Assembly: GCF_001570365.1 (NCBI RefSeq)
Contig: NZ_BBYK01000057.1
Span: 12,776-76,775 of the forward strand
Source: Microtetraspora fusca
Lineage (GTDB): Bacteria > Actinomycetota > Actinomycetes > Streptosporangiales > Streptosporangiaceae
DNA: 64,000 nucleotides
Direction: 5' to 3'
Below the pieces are notes generated by a model that did no database searches, had not been told where the DNA came from, and saw only the letters and a list, made by a program, of their open reading frames with translations. Position numbers and translations under genes: made by a program. Shown here piece after piece: positions 50,231-59,363 of the stretch; the stretch's first letter is position 1, and each line of letters begins with the position of its first letter.

Positions 50231-51049
50231 TCAGGGCTTGCGGCCGACGCCACAGATCGCGTCCACCTCGGTGGAGAAGGGGTCGAGGGCGGGGAAGTCG
50301 GGCCGCCAAAGGCACGTCGTCACCACGCCCGGCTCCATCAGTTCCAACCCCTCGAAGAAGTCGGCGATCCGCTCCGGGCTGCGCAGATGGTACGAGCCGG
50401 CCGAATTCTGGTTGTAGATCCGGATGGCCTCGTTGAGCGTCGCGCTGGTGTCGGTGCCGTCGCTGAGCGCCAGGTAGCTCCCGGACGGCAGCGCCTCCAG
50501 CAGCCGCCGGACGATCGCCCACGGGTCGTCGCCGTCGGGAAGCTGCCCCATGATCCCCAGCATCATGAGCCCGACCGGACGGGTGAAGTCGAGCGTCCTG
50601 GCCGCCTCCCGCAGGATCTCCTCCGGATCGCGGACGTCGGCCTCGACATAGTCCGTCACGCCCGCCGGGTCGCCGGCGAGCAGGGCATGGGCGTGCACCA
50701 GAACCAGCGGGTCGTTGTCCACGTAGACGATCCGCGACTCCGGGGCGATCCGCTGGGCCACCTGGTGCGTGTTGTCGGCCGTCGGCAGGCCGGTGCCGAT
50801 GTCGAGGAACTGGCGGATGCCCGCCTCCCCGGCCAGGTACCGGACCGCGCGGGCGAGGAACGCGCGCTGGACGCGGGCGATGCGGGCGATGTCCGGGAAC
50901 ATCCGCAGGATCATGTCGCCCGTCTGGCGGTCGATCGCGTAGTTGTCCTTGCCGCCCAGCAGGTAGTTCCAGACGCGGGCGGAGTGCGCGGCGCCGGCGT
51001 CGATCCGGGTGGACCGCTCAGGTCCGGACGTGGAGGAACCGTCGGTCAC
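50231..51049 (-). CDS. DUF574 (PF04672) SAM-dependent methyltransferase
   Basis: A 272-aa protein with actinobacterial methyltransferase signature: HSARVWNYLLGGKDNYAIDRQ, the SAM motif QFLDIGTGLPTADNTH, VYVDNDPLVLVHAHALL. Streptosporangiales carry many paralogues. Substrate unknown. Confidence 0.92.
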   Translation of the reverse strand: MTDGSSTSGPERSTRIDAGAAHSARVWNYLLGGKDNYAIDRQTGDMILRMFPDIARIARVQRAFLARAVRYLAGEAGIRQFLDIGTGLPTADNTHQVAQRIAPESRIVYVDNDPLVLVHAHALLAGDPAGVTDYVEADVRDPEEILREAARTLDFTRPVGLMMLGIMGQLPDGDDPWAIVRRLLEALPSGSYLALSDGTDTSATLNEAIRIYNQNSAGSYHLRSPERIADFFEGLELMEPGVVTTCLWRPDFPALDPFSTEVDAICGVGRKP

Positions 51050-51305
51050 TGCTCATCGCTCCTGCGGTCGGGACGGACGCCGCCAGCGTAACCCCAACAG
51101 ACCCCCTCAAGATCGACTTTTCGTGAACCGGCGCATATTTCGCGATTTTTCCGGGTTCATGACCATGTGGGCGTTCGCCGGACACCGTCCTCCAGATGGA
51201 CCGCACCCCGTCCCAGGACATCCAGACAGCCGCGGATCGGGCGGCGAAATGGTGTCGGGCACGCGGACATGGACGGGATGACAGACGATCAAGTGAGGAG
51301 GCCGG

Positions 51306-51854
51306 ATGGGAGCCGATCCCCACGGCCGGTTCGTGGACGTCTACGAACGCGCCTACGAACCGATACTCGGGTACGTCCTGCGCCGCTGTCGGGACCCCGA
51401 GGACGCCGCCGACGTGGTGGCCGAGACGTTCACCGTCGCCTGGCGGCGGATCGACGAGCTGCCCGAGGGCGACGAGGCCAGGCTCTGGCTGTACGGCGTG
51501 GCCCGGCGGGTGCTCGCCAACCACAGGCGGGGCGAACTGCGCAGGGAACAGCGGACGGAGGCGCTGCGCGAGCACCTCGCCTCCCTGCCCGCCCTGACGC
51601 ACACCCGCTCGCCCGAGGAGGACTTCTCCCCGGTCGGCAGGGTCTTCCGCTCGCTGCCGGACGGCGACCGGGAGCTGCTGTCCCTGGTCGCCTGGGAGCG
51701 GCTCGACACCCGGCAGCTCGCCACCGCGCTCGGCATCTCCCGCAACGCCGTACGGATCCGGCTGTATCGGGCGCGCAGGAGGTTCGCGCGGGCGCTCGCC
51801 ACGGCCGGAGTCGACCATCCCCACGCCGCCATGCTCGAAGGGAGCTCGTTGTGA
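51306..51854 (+). CDS. ECF sigma factor
   Basis: A 182-aa sigma-70 factor: region 2 (YVLRRCRDPEDAADVVAETFTVAWRRID) and region 4 (LVAWERLDTRQLATALGISRNAVRIRLYRARRRF). AGGAG lies 5 nt before the ATG. Its stop overlaps the GTG of the next gene, a membrane protein that probably regulates it. Confidence 0.92.
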   Translation: MGADPHGRFVDVYERAYEPILGYVLRRCRDPEDAADVVAETFTVAWRRIDELPEGDEARLWLYGVARRVLANHRRGELRREQRTEALREHLASLPALTHTRSPEEDFSPVGRVFRSLPDGDRELLSLVAWERLDTRQLATALGISRNAVRIRLYRARRRFARALATAGVDHPHAAMLEGSSL

Positions 51855-52747
51855 ACCTCACGAACCTGGCCCGGCTGCGTGACGAGGACCTGGCCGGACA
51901 GGCGTCCACCGCCCCCGCCCGCGCGCTGATGGAGTCGATCGTGTCCGAGGAGCGCGCGCCCGCCGGGCGGCGCCTCCGGGTCGCGCCCGCTCGCAGGACA
52001 CGGCGGGCGCTCGCGCTCGGCGGGGTCGCCGTGGGGCTGGGCGTCGCCGTCGCGATCGGCGTCGGCCTGCCCGGCGGACCGGCCACCCGCTACGCCAACG
52101 CGGCGGTCTCCGTCGAGAGGGCAACCGACTACTTCAGCGTCACCGTCACCGACCCGGCGGCCGATCCCGGACGCTTCGAGGAGGCGTTCCGCGCCGTCGG
52201 GCTGGACGTGACGGTGAAGCGCATCCCGGTCCCGCCCGACGAGGTGGGCAGGCTGGTCGGGCCGGTCGTCCCGGAAGGGTTCCGCGGTCCGGGGAGCATC
52301 GGCGTGCAGGGCGTGGAGCCGTGCGCGGGCGCGTTCTGCGCCAAGGTGTGGCTGCCCGCCCGCTACTCGGGCCGGGTGGTGTTCGGGATCGGCCGCGCCG
52401 CCGCGCCGGGCGAGCCGTACGCCGACGACGTCGTGGATCCCTCGTCGGCGGAGGCGCTGGACGGCTACCGGAGCCACGGCAGGACGGTCGCGGAGGTACG
52501 GGACGAGCTGCGCCGGCGGAAGCTGAAGGTCGGCTACCGCCTGTGGTGGACCCTTCCGAACGGGAGCTTCTTCGACCAGCGGGTCACCGCCGACCGGATC
52601 GAGGACGGCTGGGTCGTCGAGGGCTCCCGCCACTCCAGCTTCGACACCGTCGATCTCTATGTCGTCCCCGGTCCTGAAGCGGGTCGGGCGCCCAATCCCA
52701 TGACCGTCTACGAGGCCGAGCCTCACTGGTACGACCAGACGGACTGA
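51851..52747 (+). CDS. Membrane protein, putative anti-sigma partner
   Basis: A 298-aa protein: cytosolic N-terminus (about 1-55, charged), one membrane helix (about 57-75), then an extracytosolic region of about 220 residues with a Cys pair (EPCAGAFC) and aromatic-rich C-terminus. Coupled to the ECF gene by GTGA, the usual place for an anti-sigma factor, but no zinc-binding HxxxCxxC is seen. Role inferred from position and topology. Confidence 0.7.
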   Translation: MNLTNLARLRDEDLAGQASTAPARALMESIVSEERAPAGRRLRVAPARRTRRALALGGVAVGLGVAVAIGVGLPGGPATRYANAAVSVERATDYFSVTVTDPAADPGRFEEAFRAVGLDVTVKRIPVPPDEVGRLVGPVVPEGFRGPGSIGVQGVEPCAGAFCAKVWLPARYSGRVVFGIGRAAAPGEPYADDVVDPSSAEALDGYRSHGRTVAEVRDELRRRKLKVGYRLWWTLPNGSFFDQRVTADRIEDGWVVEGSRHSSFDTVDLYVVPGPEAGRAPNPMTVYEAEPHWYDQTD

Positions 52748-52768
52748 CGCTCTCCTCCGGCCTTACGG

Positions 52769-52812
52769 CGCCCGCTCCGCAGAGCCTCGGATCGCCGACG
52801 GGGGAGCGGGCG
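52769..52812. terminator. Bidirectional terminator between convergent genes
   Basis: CGCCCGCTCC (52769-52778) and GGAGCGGGCG (52803-52812), 24-nt loop, between the convergent membrane-protein and CbiX-like genes. Confidence 0.5.
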
Positions 52813-52880
52813 TGAGCCGGGGGAGGGGTCACCAAGCGCGGGCCGGATCGCTCGCTTCCGGCTGAGGCCCCGGCAGGGCC

Positions 52881-53729
52881 TCAGTCCTCGTCGGACTCCT
52901 CGTACGAGCCGAGGGCGGAGCCGTAGCGCATGCCGACCAGGCGGGCGACGGCCTCGTGGGCGCCGAGAGGAGCGGCGCAGCCCGCGCCGATCGCCTCGGC
53001 CGCGGCGGTGGCGCGGTCGTGGTCCGCCTCCGGCCCGATGACGAACGGGACGAGGGCGAGCCGGTTGGCGCCGATCTTGCGCAGCCGCTCGGCGGCGTCG
53101 GCGACGTTCGGCACGCCGTCGAGGGCCGCGGGCACGACGGGCAGGGTCAGGCGGGCGGCGAGGAGCACCGCGGTGGCGTCCGCGCCACGGGCGCCCTCGT
53201 CGCCACCGGTGGTCGCGACGATGATGCCGTCCACCGGAGAGGTCACGTTGAACAGGCGCATCCGGTCGACCCGGGCCAGCCCGGCCTCCGCCAGCCGCAT
53301 GTGCAGCGCCTCGGCGAGCAGCGGGTGCGGGCCGAGCGGGTGCGCGATCATCACCGGGGTCTCGCTCTGGGTGACCGCGTCGCGGACCGCCCGCATGACG
53401 CGCGGGTGCGGCCCGGTCACCAGCGGCACGACCACCGCGGCCGTCTCGGCGGCCGGCCGGTCGGCGGCGGCGGAGACGAACTCCTTGGCCAGGTCGGCGC
53501 CGCCGTCCACGAGCGAGACGAGGCGGAGGTCCACCTGCGGGTTGTCGAGCCGGATGATCGAGGCGATCTCGGCCGCGACGTCTCCCGCCTTGCCGGGAAC
53601 GGCCAGCACCAGGGCGGGCGCGTCCGGCGGCAGGGTCGCCGGGAGCGGACGCCGGTGGCGGCCGGTTCCGGGCCGGTATGAGCGCTCCCGGACGGGAAGC
53701 TTCGGCGGGTCGTCGTGACCTTCGTTCAC
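52881..53729 (-). CDS. CbiX/sirohydrochlorin-chelatase-like protein
   Basis: A 282-aa cytosolic protein with two CbiX-like halves (ALVLAVPGKAGDVAAEI; VVVPLVTGPHPRVMRAV; MIAHPLGPHPLLAEAL). Enzymes of this family insert Co or Fe into sirohydrochlorin or Ni in cofactor F430. Clear double histidines remain in the first half, but the metal centre is not complete by eye. No tetrapyrrole genes are near, so it may be a paralogue with another task. Confidence 0.75.
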   Translation of the reverse strand: MNEGHDDPPKLPVRERSYRPGTGRHRRPLPATLPPDAPALVLAVPGKAGDVAAEIASIIRLDNPQVDLRLVSLVDGGADLAKEFVSAAADRPAAETAAVVVPLVTGPHPRVMRAVRDAVTQSETPVMIAHPLGPHPLLAEALHMRLAEAGLARVDRMRLFNVTSPVDGIIVATTGGDEGARGADATAVLLAARLTLPVVPAALDGVPNVADAAERLRKIGANRLALVPFVIGPEADHDRATAAAEAIGAGCAAPLGAHEAVARLVGMRYGSALGSYEESDED

Positions 53730-53867
53730 ATCGGCGGATTCTAGGGCGAATCAGGCCGAATGAGTGAACCAACCCACCGCTTGATGCCGATCTTTAGCCT
53801 GATCGTTTTACGCGATCGTGACTTGACGCTTTCTGTGACAGGCGTGTTTCATTGCCACATCCCATCC

Positions 53868-53879
53868 GTAAACGTTTAC
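53868..53879. promoter_or_regulatory. LacI-type operator O1
   Basis: GTAAACGTTTAC, perfect 12-bp palindrome with central CpG; the classic LacI-family half-site pattern. Confidence 0.85.
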
Positions 53880-53894
53880 AGCGGCGTGGGTGCC

Positions 53895-53906
53895 GTAAAC
53901 GTTTAC
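53895..53906. promoter_or_regulatory. LacI-type operator O2
   Basis: Second GTAAACGTTTAC, 27 bp from O1 centre to centre and 22 bp before the LacI GTG. Two dimer sites suggest cooperative autorepression of the whole operon. Confidence 0.85.
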
Positions 53907-53928
53907 ACAGCCGCTGACGAGGTGACTT

Positions 53929-55062
53929 GTGGCCGAAGGCCCCACGATCAACACGATCGCTCGGCACGCCGGGGTGTCCATCGCCTCGGTCTCCCGGGTC
54001 CTCAACGGGCTGCCGACCCGCGAGGAGACGGTCCGCCGCGTTCTGCGCGCCGCCGAGGAACTCGGCTACGTCCCCAACTCCGTGGCCCGGTCGCTCAAGA
54101 GCCGGCGCACGAACCAGGTCGCGTTCGCGATGGCCGACATCGGCAACCCGGTCTACCTCGCGATGGTGCGGGAGATCCAGCCGGTGCTCCGCGCCGCGGG
54201 CTACCGTCTGCTGCTGCACTCGACGGACGCCGACGTGGCCGACGAACTGGACGTGCTGCGCGGGCTCGGCGAGCGGTACGTCGACGGCCTGATCATGAGC
54301 CCGCTGCGGGTCACCGAGGGGCACCTGAGCGCCCTGGCCGCCGCACGCGCCCCCGTCGTCGTCATCGGCTCGATGCCCGAGGGCGCGGGCGTCGACAACG
54401 TGCGGGCCGACTCGCGCACCGGCGTCCGGCTCGCCCTCGACCACCTATATGGCCTCGGCCGCCGCCGGATCGCGTTCGTCAACGGCCCGGCCGACACCGT
54501 CCCCGGCGCCGCGCGGGCCGCCGCCTACCGTGAGGCGCTCGAGGCCCTCGATCTGCCGTACGACGAGGACCTGGTCGAGGTCGGCGACTTCTATCGGGCG
54601 GAGGGCGCGCGGGCCGTACAGGCGCTCTTGGACCGCGCGGGTGACGTGGACGCCCTGATGTGCGCCAACGACCTGATCGCGCTCGGCGCGCTCGACGTCC
54701 TGCGCCGCGCCGGGCGGCGCGTCCCCGAGGACGTCGCCGTCGTCGGCATGGACGACACCGACCTCGCCGCGGTCGCCTGGCCGTCGCTGACGAGCGTGTC
54801 GCTCGGTTCGGCCCGCCGTGGCCGCGCCGCCGTCGAGTTACTGCTCGACCGCCTGGAGAACGGCGAGCGGGAGCCGCGCGTCGTCACCGTCGAGCCGCGC
54901 CTCGCCGTACGCGCCTCGACGGTCGGCGTGCGGGAGGCGGAGGAGTACGCCGAGGAGTACGGAGAGGCCGGAGAGGCCGCAGAAGGCGGGGAGGCGGCCG
55001 GAGACGCCCGGAAGGGCGCGCAGCAGGCCGGGCGCACCGCCGGCGAGGAGGGGATCCGATGA
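53929..55062 (+). CDS. LacI family transcriptional regulator
   Basis: A 377-aa repressor: LacI helix-turn-helix (INTIARHAGVSIASVSRVLNG) and periplasmic-binding-protein-like sensor (DIGNPVYLAMVREIQPVL; ALMCANDLIALGALDVLRRAG). The last 45 residues are a Glu/Ala/Gly-rich tail (EEYAEEYGEAGEAAEGGEAA), unusual for the family. It heads the ABC/ADP-ribosylglycohydrolase operon and sits under its own two palindromes. Its stop overlaps the first permease (ATGA). The inducer is probably the imported sugar compound. Confidence 0.93.
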   Translation: MAEGPTINTIARHAGVSIASVSRVLNGLPTREETVRRVLRAAEELGYVPNSVARSLKSRRTNQVAFAMADIGNPVYLAMVREIQPVLRAAGYRLLLHSTDADVADELDVLRGLGERYVDGLIMSPLRVTEGHLSALAAARAPVVVIGSMPEGAGVDNVRADSRTGVRLALDHLYGLGRRRIAFVNGPADTVPGAARAAAYREALEALDLPYDEDLVEVGDFYRAEGARAVQALLDRAGDVDALMCANDLIALGALDVLRRAGRRVPEDVAVVGMDDTDLAAVAWPSLTSVSLGSARRGRAAVELLLDRLENGEREPRVVTVEPRLAVRASTVGVREAEEYAEEYGEAGEAAEGGEAAGDARKGAQQAGRTAGEEGIR

Positions 55063-55964
55063 CGCTCACGGCAGCCCGGCCCGCCGGAACCCGGCGGCGC
55101 CCCGCCCAGAGCGGGGCGCGGGCCAGGGAGACCTTCCTGCTGCTGCTCCCGGCCCTCGTGCCCGTGCTCGTGCTCAGCGTCGGCCCGCTGGTCTACGGCA
55201 TCCTGCTCGCGTTCACCGACGCCCGTTCGGGGCGGAACACCGAGACGTCGTTCGTCGGCCTGGCGAACTTCGCCGACCTGCTCGCGGACGGCGACTTCTG
55301 GGAGTCGTTCCGCATCGGCATGGTGTGGGCGGTATCGGTGACCGTGCTGCAGTTCCTCGCCTCGCTCGGGCTCGCCCTGCTGCTGAACCAGGATCTGCGG
55401 CTGCGCGGGTTCGCCCGTGTGCTCGCGCTGGTGCCGTGGGCGATGCCGCCCGTGGTCATCGGCCTGATGTGGCGGCTCGTCTACCACCCGGACGCGGGCA
55501 TCCTCAACGCCGTCCTCGGCACCGACGTGGACTGGCTCAACGACTTCTCCGTGGCGCTTCCCGCCGTGATCGTCGTCGGCATCTGGATGGGGATGCCGCA
55601 GACGACCGTCGTCCTGCTCGCCGGGCTGCAGAACGTCCCCAAGGAGCTGCACGAGGCCGCCGGAGTGGACGGCGCGGGCGTGTGGCGGCGCTTCTGGAGC
55701 GTCACCCTGCCGCAGCTCCGCCCCGTGATCGTCGCGATCACCTCGCTCGACTTCGTCTGGAACATCAACCAGTTCAGCCTCGTCTACGTGCTGACCCAGG
55801 GCGGGCCGGGCGGGCGGACGCGGCTGCCGATGCTGTTCGCGTACGAGGAGGCGTTCCGTTACGGCTTCTTCGGGTACGCGGCGACCCTCGGCGTCGCGAT
55901 CACGATCGTCGTCCTGGCCGTGCTCGGCCTGTACCTGTGGCGCCAGATGAGGGAGGCCGACTGA
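55059..55964 (+). CDS. Sugar ABC transporter permease (MalF-like)
   Basis: A 301-aa CUT1-type permease with six helices and the EAA loop ELHEAAGVDGAGVWRRFWSVTLPQL. Starts by ATGA overlap with the repressor gene. Works with the second permease and the binding protein; no ATPase is in the operon, so a shared MsiK-like ATPase elsewhere is expected, as in other actinobacteria. Confidence 0.93.
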   Translation: MTLTAARPAGTRRRPAQSGARARETFLLLLPALVPVLVLSVGPLVYGILLAFTDARSGRNTETSFVGLANFADLLADGDFWESFRIGMVWAVSVTVLQFLASLGLALLLNQDLRLRGFARVLALVPWAMPPVVIGLMWRLVYHPDAGILNAVLGTDVDWLNDFSVALPAVIVVGIWMGMPQTTVVLLAGLQNVPKELHEAAGVDGAGVWRRFWSVTLPQLRPVIVAITSLDFVWNINQFSLVYVLTQGGPGGRTRLPMLFAYEEAFRYGFFGYAATLGVAITIVVLAVLGLYLWRQMREAD

Positions 55965-55965
55965 G

Positions 55966-56799
55966 ATGAGAGGCCGGACGGTGCGCACCGCCCTGAAGTA
56001 CCTCGCCCTGCTGGGCTACGTCGTCTTCCTGGCATTCCCGCTCGCGTGGCTGCTGTCCACGGCGCTGAAGACGCCGCAGGAGATGGCGAGCCTGGACCCG
56101 ACGTGGATCCCGCGCCACCCGACGCTGGCCAACTTCGCGGACGCCTTCGACGAGCAGGACATCGTGGGAAGCGCCGCGCGCAGCCTGGTCGTCGCGCTCG
56201 CGAGCGCCGTGATCACCGTGGTCGTGGCGCTTCCGGCGGCGTACGCGCTGGCGCGCTATCGCGGCGCGCTGAACAAGATCGCGATCGGGTGGGTGCTGGT
56301 CAGCCAGGTCTTCCCGGTCATCCTGATCATCATCCCGCTGTTCATGGTGCTGCGCGGGCTCGACCTGGTGAACACCCTTCCCGGGCTCATGCTCGTGCAC
56401 GTCACCTTCACGCTGCCGTTCGCGCTGTGGATGCTCCAGGGCTACGTCCGGGCGGTGCCGCGCGAGCTGGAGGAGGCGGCGGCCGTGGACGGGGCGGGGC
56501 GGCTGCGGGCGCTCGCCGCCGTCGTCGCGCCGCTGCTCGTCCCCGGCGTCGTGGCGACCCTGCTGTTCGCGTTCATCTCGTCCTGGAACGAGTTCTTGTT
56601 CGCGCTCGTGGTCCTCAAGGACCCCGAGGTGGCCACGCTGCCGCTGACGCTGGTCAAGTTCACCGGCCCGGAGGGCGTCGTACGGCTGGGCCCGCTCGCG
56701 GCGGCCTCGCTGCTGGCGACGATCCCGAGCCTGGCGTTCTTCGCGGTCATCCAGCGGCGGCTCAGGTCCGGCCTGATGGCGGGCGCGGTCAAGGGATGA
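55966..56799 (+). CDS. Sugar ABC transporter permease (MalG-like)
   Basis: A 277-aa CUT1 permease with six helices and the EAA loop ELEEAAAVDGAGRLRALAAVVAPL. One nucleotide after the preceding stop. Confidence 0.93.
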   Translation: MRGRTVRTALKYLALLGYVVFLAFPLAWLLSTALKTPQEMASLDPTWIPRHPTLANFADAFDEQDIVGSAARSLVVALASAVITVVVALPAAYALARYRGALNKIAIGWVLVSQVFPVILIIIPLFMVLRGLDLVNTLPGLMLVHVTFTLPFALWMLQGYVRAVPRELEEAAAVDGAGRLRALAAVVAPLLVPGVVATLLFAFISSWNEFLFALVVLKDPEVATLPLTLVKFTGPEGVVRLGPLAAASLLATIPSLAFFAVIQRRLRSGLMAGAVKG

Positions 56800-56950
56800 C
56801 GCCGTTCCCGGGGCCGCGTTCCGGCCCCTTGTGCCGGCCGCGGAGACGCCAGGGGCTCGCGCCGGATCCCCGGTCGCCGAGGTCCCCGAGGTCCTCGGAT
56901 TTCACCAGATGCTCCCCGAGTTCCCCCCAGTTCCCCGATAGGAGAGTCAC

Positions 56951-58255
56951 ATGAGGCGTTGGAGTGCCGCGCTCGCGGTGGCGGCCGTCGTTCTGGCCGC
57001 CGGATGTTCGAGCGGGGGAGGCGACGGCGACGGCGCCGCGTCCGACGGACCGGTGAAGCTGCGGTTCCTGAGCCTGGCCTGGCAGAAGGAGTCGATCGCC
57101 GCCAACAAGCAGCTCGTCGACGAGTGGAACAAGGCCAACCCCAAGATCCAGGTCGAGTACGTCCAGGGAAGCTGGGACAACGTCAACGACCAGCTCGTCA
57201 CCTCGTTCGAGGCGGGCGACCCGCCGGACGTGATCCACGACGACTCGCCCGCCCTGTCCGGGTTCGCGTCGCGCGGCTTCCTGCTCGACCTGTCGAGCTC
57301 CCTGCCGTCCGAGCTGAAGAGCGACATCCCGCAGGCCGCCTGGGACACCGTCACCTTCGGCGACGGCAAGGGCGGCCAGGGCGTGTACGGCGTGCCGTTC
57401 CTGCAGGAGTCGCAGGTCCTCTACGCCAACAAGAAGCTCCTCGACGCGTCCGGCGTCCGGATCCCGACCCCCGACGCGCCGTGGACCTGGGACGAGTTCG
57501 CCGAGGCGACCAAGAAGATGACCAAGGGCGGCGCGTACGGCGTGGCCTGGCCGATGAAGTCGCCGGTCAACAAGGTGCTCACCCTCGGGCTCAACTTCGG
57601 CGGCACCTTCTTCACGACCGAGGGCGGCAAGACCCGGGTCAAGGTCGGCGCCGAGGAGCGCGAGGTGCTGGGCCGCATCCACGACCAGCTCTACAAGGAC
57701 AAGTCGGCCGACCCGTCGGCACTCGGCATGGGCACCGCCGACCCGCTGCCCGGCTTCTTCGCCGGCAAGTACGCGATCGTGCCGGCGGGCGTCTACCTGC
57801 GCCAGCAGGTCGCCGAGCAGGCGCCCAGCGGGTTCGAGTGGGTCACCCTGCCGCCGCTGAAGGACGTCACCGCCGAGCAGGGCGCCACGTCCCAGACCCT
57901 GTCCGTGGCGGCCGACAGCAAGCACTCGCAGGAGGCCGTGAAGTTCATCTCGTTCTTCCTGAACGGGCCCAACCAGGCCAAGCTCGCCAAGGGCGACTGG
58001 CTGCTCCCGACGAGTACCTCGGCGGCGGCCGACCCCGCCATGACCTCGAAGGAGAACTTCTGGGACGTCGCCACCGCCTCGGCCAAGAACCTCGTGGTCG
58101 CGCCGTACCTCAAGGTGGACGGCTACGACGAGTGGAAGAGCAAGGTGGCCACGCCGGTGCTCCAGGAGTACTTCGCGAACAAGATCAGCCTTGACGAGGT
58201 GGCGAAGAGGCTCGTCGAGGAGGGCGACAAGGTGCTGGAGCGGTACGGACGGTGA
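56951..58255 (+). CDS. Sugar ABC transporter substrate-binding lipoprotein
   Basis: A 434-aa SBP_bac_1-type protein. Lipobox VLAAGC (Cys19); core with GVPFLQESQVLYANKKLLDASG and PGFFAGKYAIVPAGVYLR. Family 1 binds oligosaccharides and glycosides; a ribosylated ligand is inferred from neighbours. The gap of 150 bp from the permease is the only sizeable one in the operon. Stop overlaps the first ADP-ribosylglycohydrolase (GTGA). Confidence 0.93.
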   Translation: MRRWSAALAVAAVVLAAGCSSGGGDGDGAASDGPVKLRFLSLAWQKESIAANKQLVDEWNKANPKIQVEYVQGSWDNVNDQLVTSFEAGDPPDVIHDDSPALSGFASRGFLLDLSSSLPSELKSDIPQAAWDTVTFGDGKGGQGVYGVPFLQESQVLYANKKLLDASGVRIPTPDAPWTWDEFAEATKKMTKGGAYGVAWPMKSPVNKVLTLGLNFGGTFFTTEGGKTRVKVGAEEREVLGRIHDQLYKDKSADPSALGMGTADPLPGFFAGKYAIVPAGVYLRQQVAEQAPSGFEWVTLPPLKDVTAEQGATSQTLSVAADSKHSQEAVKFISFFLNGPNQAKLAKGDWLLPTSTSAAADPAMTSKENFWDVATASAKNLVVAPYLKVDGYDEWKSKVATPVLQEYFANKISLDEVAKRLVEEGDKVLERYGR

Positions 58256-59340
58256 CGGTTCCTCTCGCGCCCGCCGGCTCGCCGCGCGACCGCGCCCGGG
58301 GCTGTCTGCTCGGCCTCGCGGCCGGCGACGCCCTCGGCGCGCCCGCGGAGAACATGACGCCCGAGGCCATCGCCGCGCGCTGGGGCGTGCTTGCGGAGAT
58401 CGAGGGCGGCGGCACGGACGACACCGAGTACAGCCTGTTCGCCGCGTCCCTCCTCCTCCGCCACGGCCACGCGCTCACGTCGGAGGACGTCGCCGAGGCG
58501 TGGCGCGCCGAGATCGTGGCACGGCTCGACGGGCCAATGCGCGGCGCCGGGTTCTCCGAGCTCGGCACCGTGCGGGCGCTCCGCCGCGGGCTCGGCCCGC
58601 CGCTGAGCGGGCGGTGGCACCCGCACGGCTGGTCCGACGGCCTGGCCATGCGGGCCGCGCCGTACGGGATCTTCGCGGCGGGCGACCCCGATGAGGCGGC
58701 GCGGCTGGCCGAGATCGACGGGCGGGTCAGCCACAGCGGCGAGGGCGTCCTCGGCGGCCGGGCGGTCGCGGCGGCGGTGGCGGTCGCGATGACCGGCGCC
58801 GGGCCGGACGAGGTGGTCGAGGCGGGGCTCCGGGCGGTCCCCGGGGACTCCTGGACCGCCCGGGCCGCCAGGAAGGCCCTCGCGATCGTCCGTGACGGAA
58901 GCGAGAGGACCTCACGCGAGGAGTTCGCCCGCGCCCTCCACGACTCGGTCGTGGTGAAGCACTATCCGTGGACCGATCTGGCCCCGGAGGCGGTCGCGCT
59001 CGCCTTCTCCGCCTACGTCAGGGGCGGCGGAGAGGTCGAGGCGGCCGTGGTCACCGCGGCCAACCTGGGCCGGGACGCCGACACGACGGCCGCGATCGCG
59101 GGCGCGCTGGCGGGCGCGGGAGCCGGCGAGGCGGGCGTGCCCGAGCGCTGGGCCCGCCGTGTCGGGCCGGTCGCCGGCCGTTGCCTGCCCGTCGTCGCGG
59201 GCCGGCACGTCCGGGACGCCGCCGACCGGCTGGCCGACACTCTGACGGGCCGTCCGGAGGGCGGCCCGGTGGCCGCCCTGGTGGGCGGTCCGGCCGACGG
59301 GCGGCCCGGCGGGTCCGAGGGCCCGACCGACGCCGGATGA
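58252..59340 (+). CDS. ADP-ribosylglycohydrolase family protein 1
   Basis: A 362-aa protein with complete family motifs: GLAAGDALGAP (21-31), TDDT (55-58), SHSGEGV, and NLGRDADTTAAIAGA near 275-290. The Asp residues coordinate two Mg2+. Family enzymes cleave N- or O-ribosidic bonds (ADP-ribosyl-arginine, ADP-ribosyl-serine and others). Here, in a transport operon with ribokinase, cleavage of a small ribosylated nutrient is likelier than protein de-ADP-ribosylation; that is inference. Pro/Gly-rich C-terminal tail. Confidence 0.9.
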   Translation: MTVPLAPAGSPRDRARGCLLGLAAGDALGAPAENMTPEAIAARWGVLAEIEGGGTDDTEYSLFAASLLLRHGHALTSEDVAEAWRAEIVARLDGPMRGAGFSELGTVRALRRGLGPPLSGRWHPHGWSDGLAMRAAPYGIFAAGDPDEAARLAEIDGRVSHSGEGVLGGRAVAAAVAVAMTGAGPDEVVEAGLRAVPGDSWTARAARKALAIVRDGSERTSREEFARALHDSVVVKHYPWTDLAPEAVALAFSAYVRGGGEVEAAVVTAANLGRDADTTAAIAGALAGAGAGEAGVPERWARRVGPVAGRCLPVVAGRHVRDAADRLADTLTGRPEGGPVAALVGGPADGRPGGSEGPTDAG

Positions 59341-59363
59341 CCCTGGAAGGATGGAGAAAGAGC

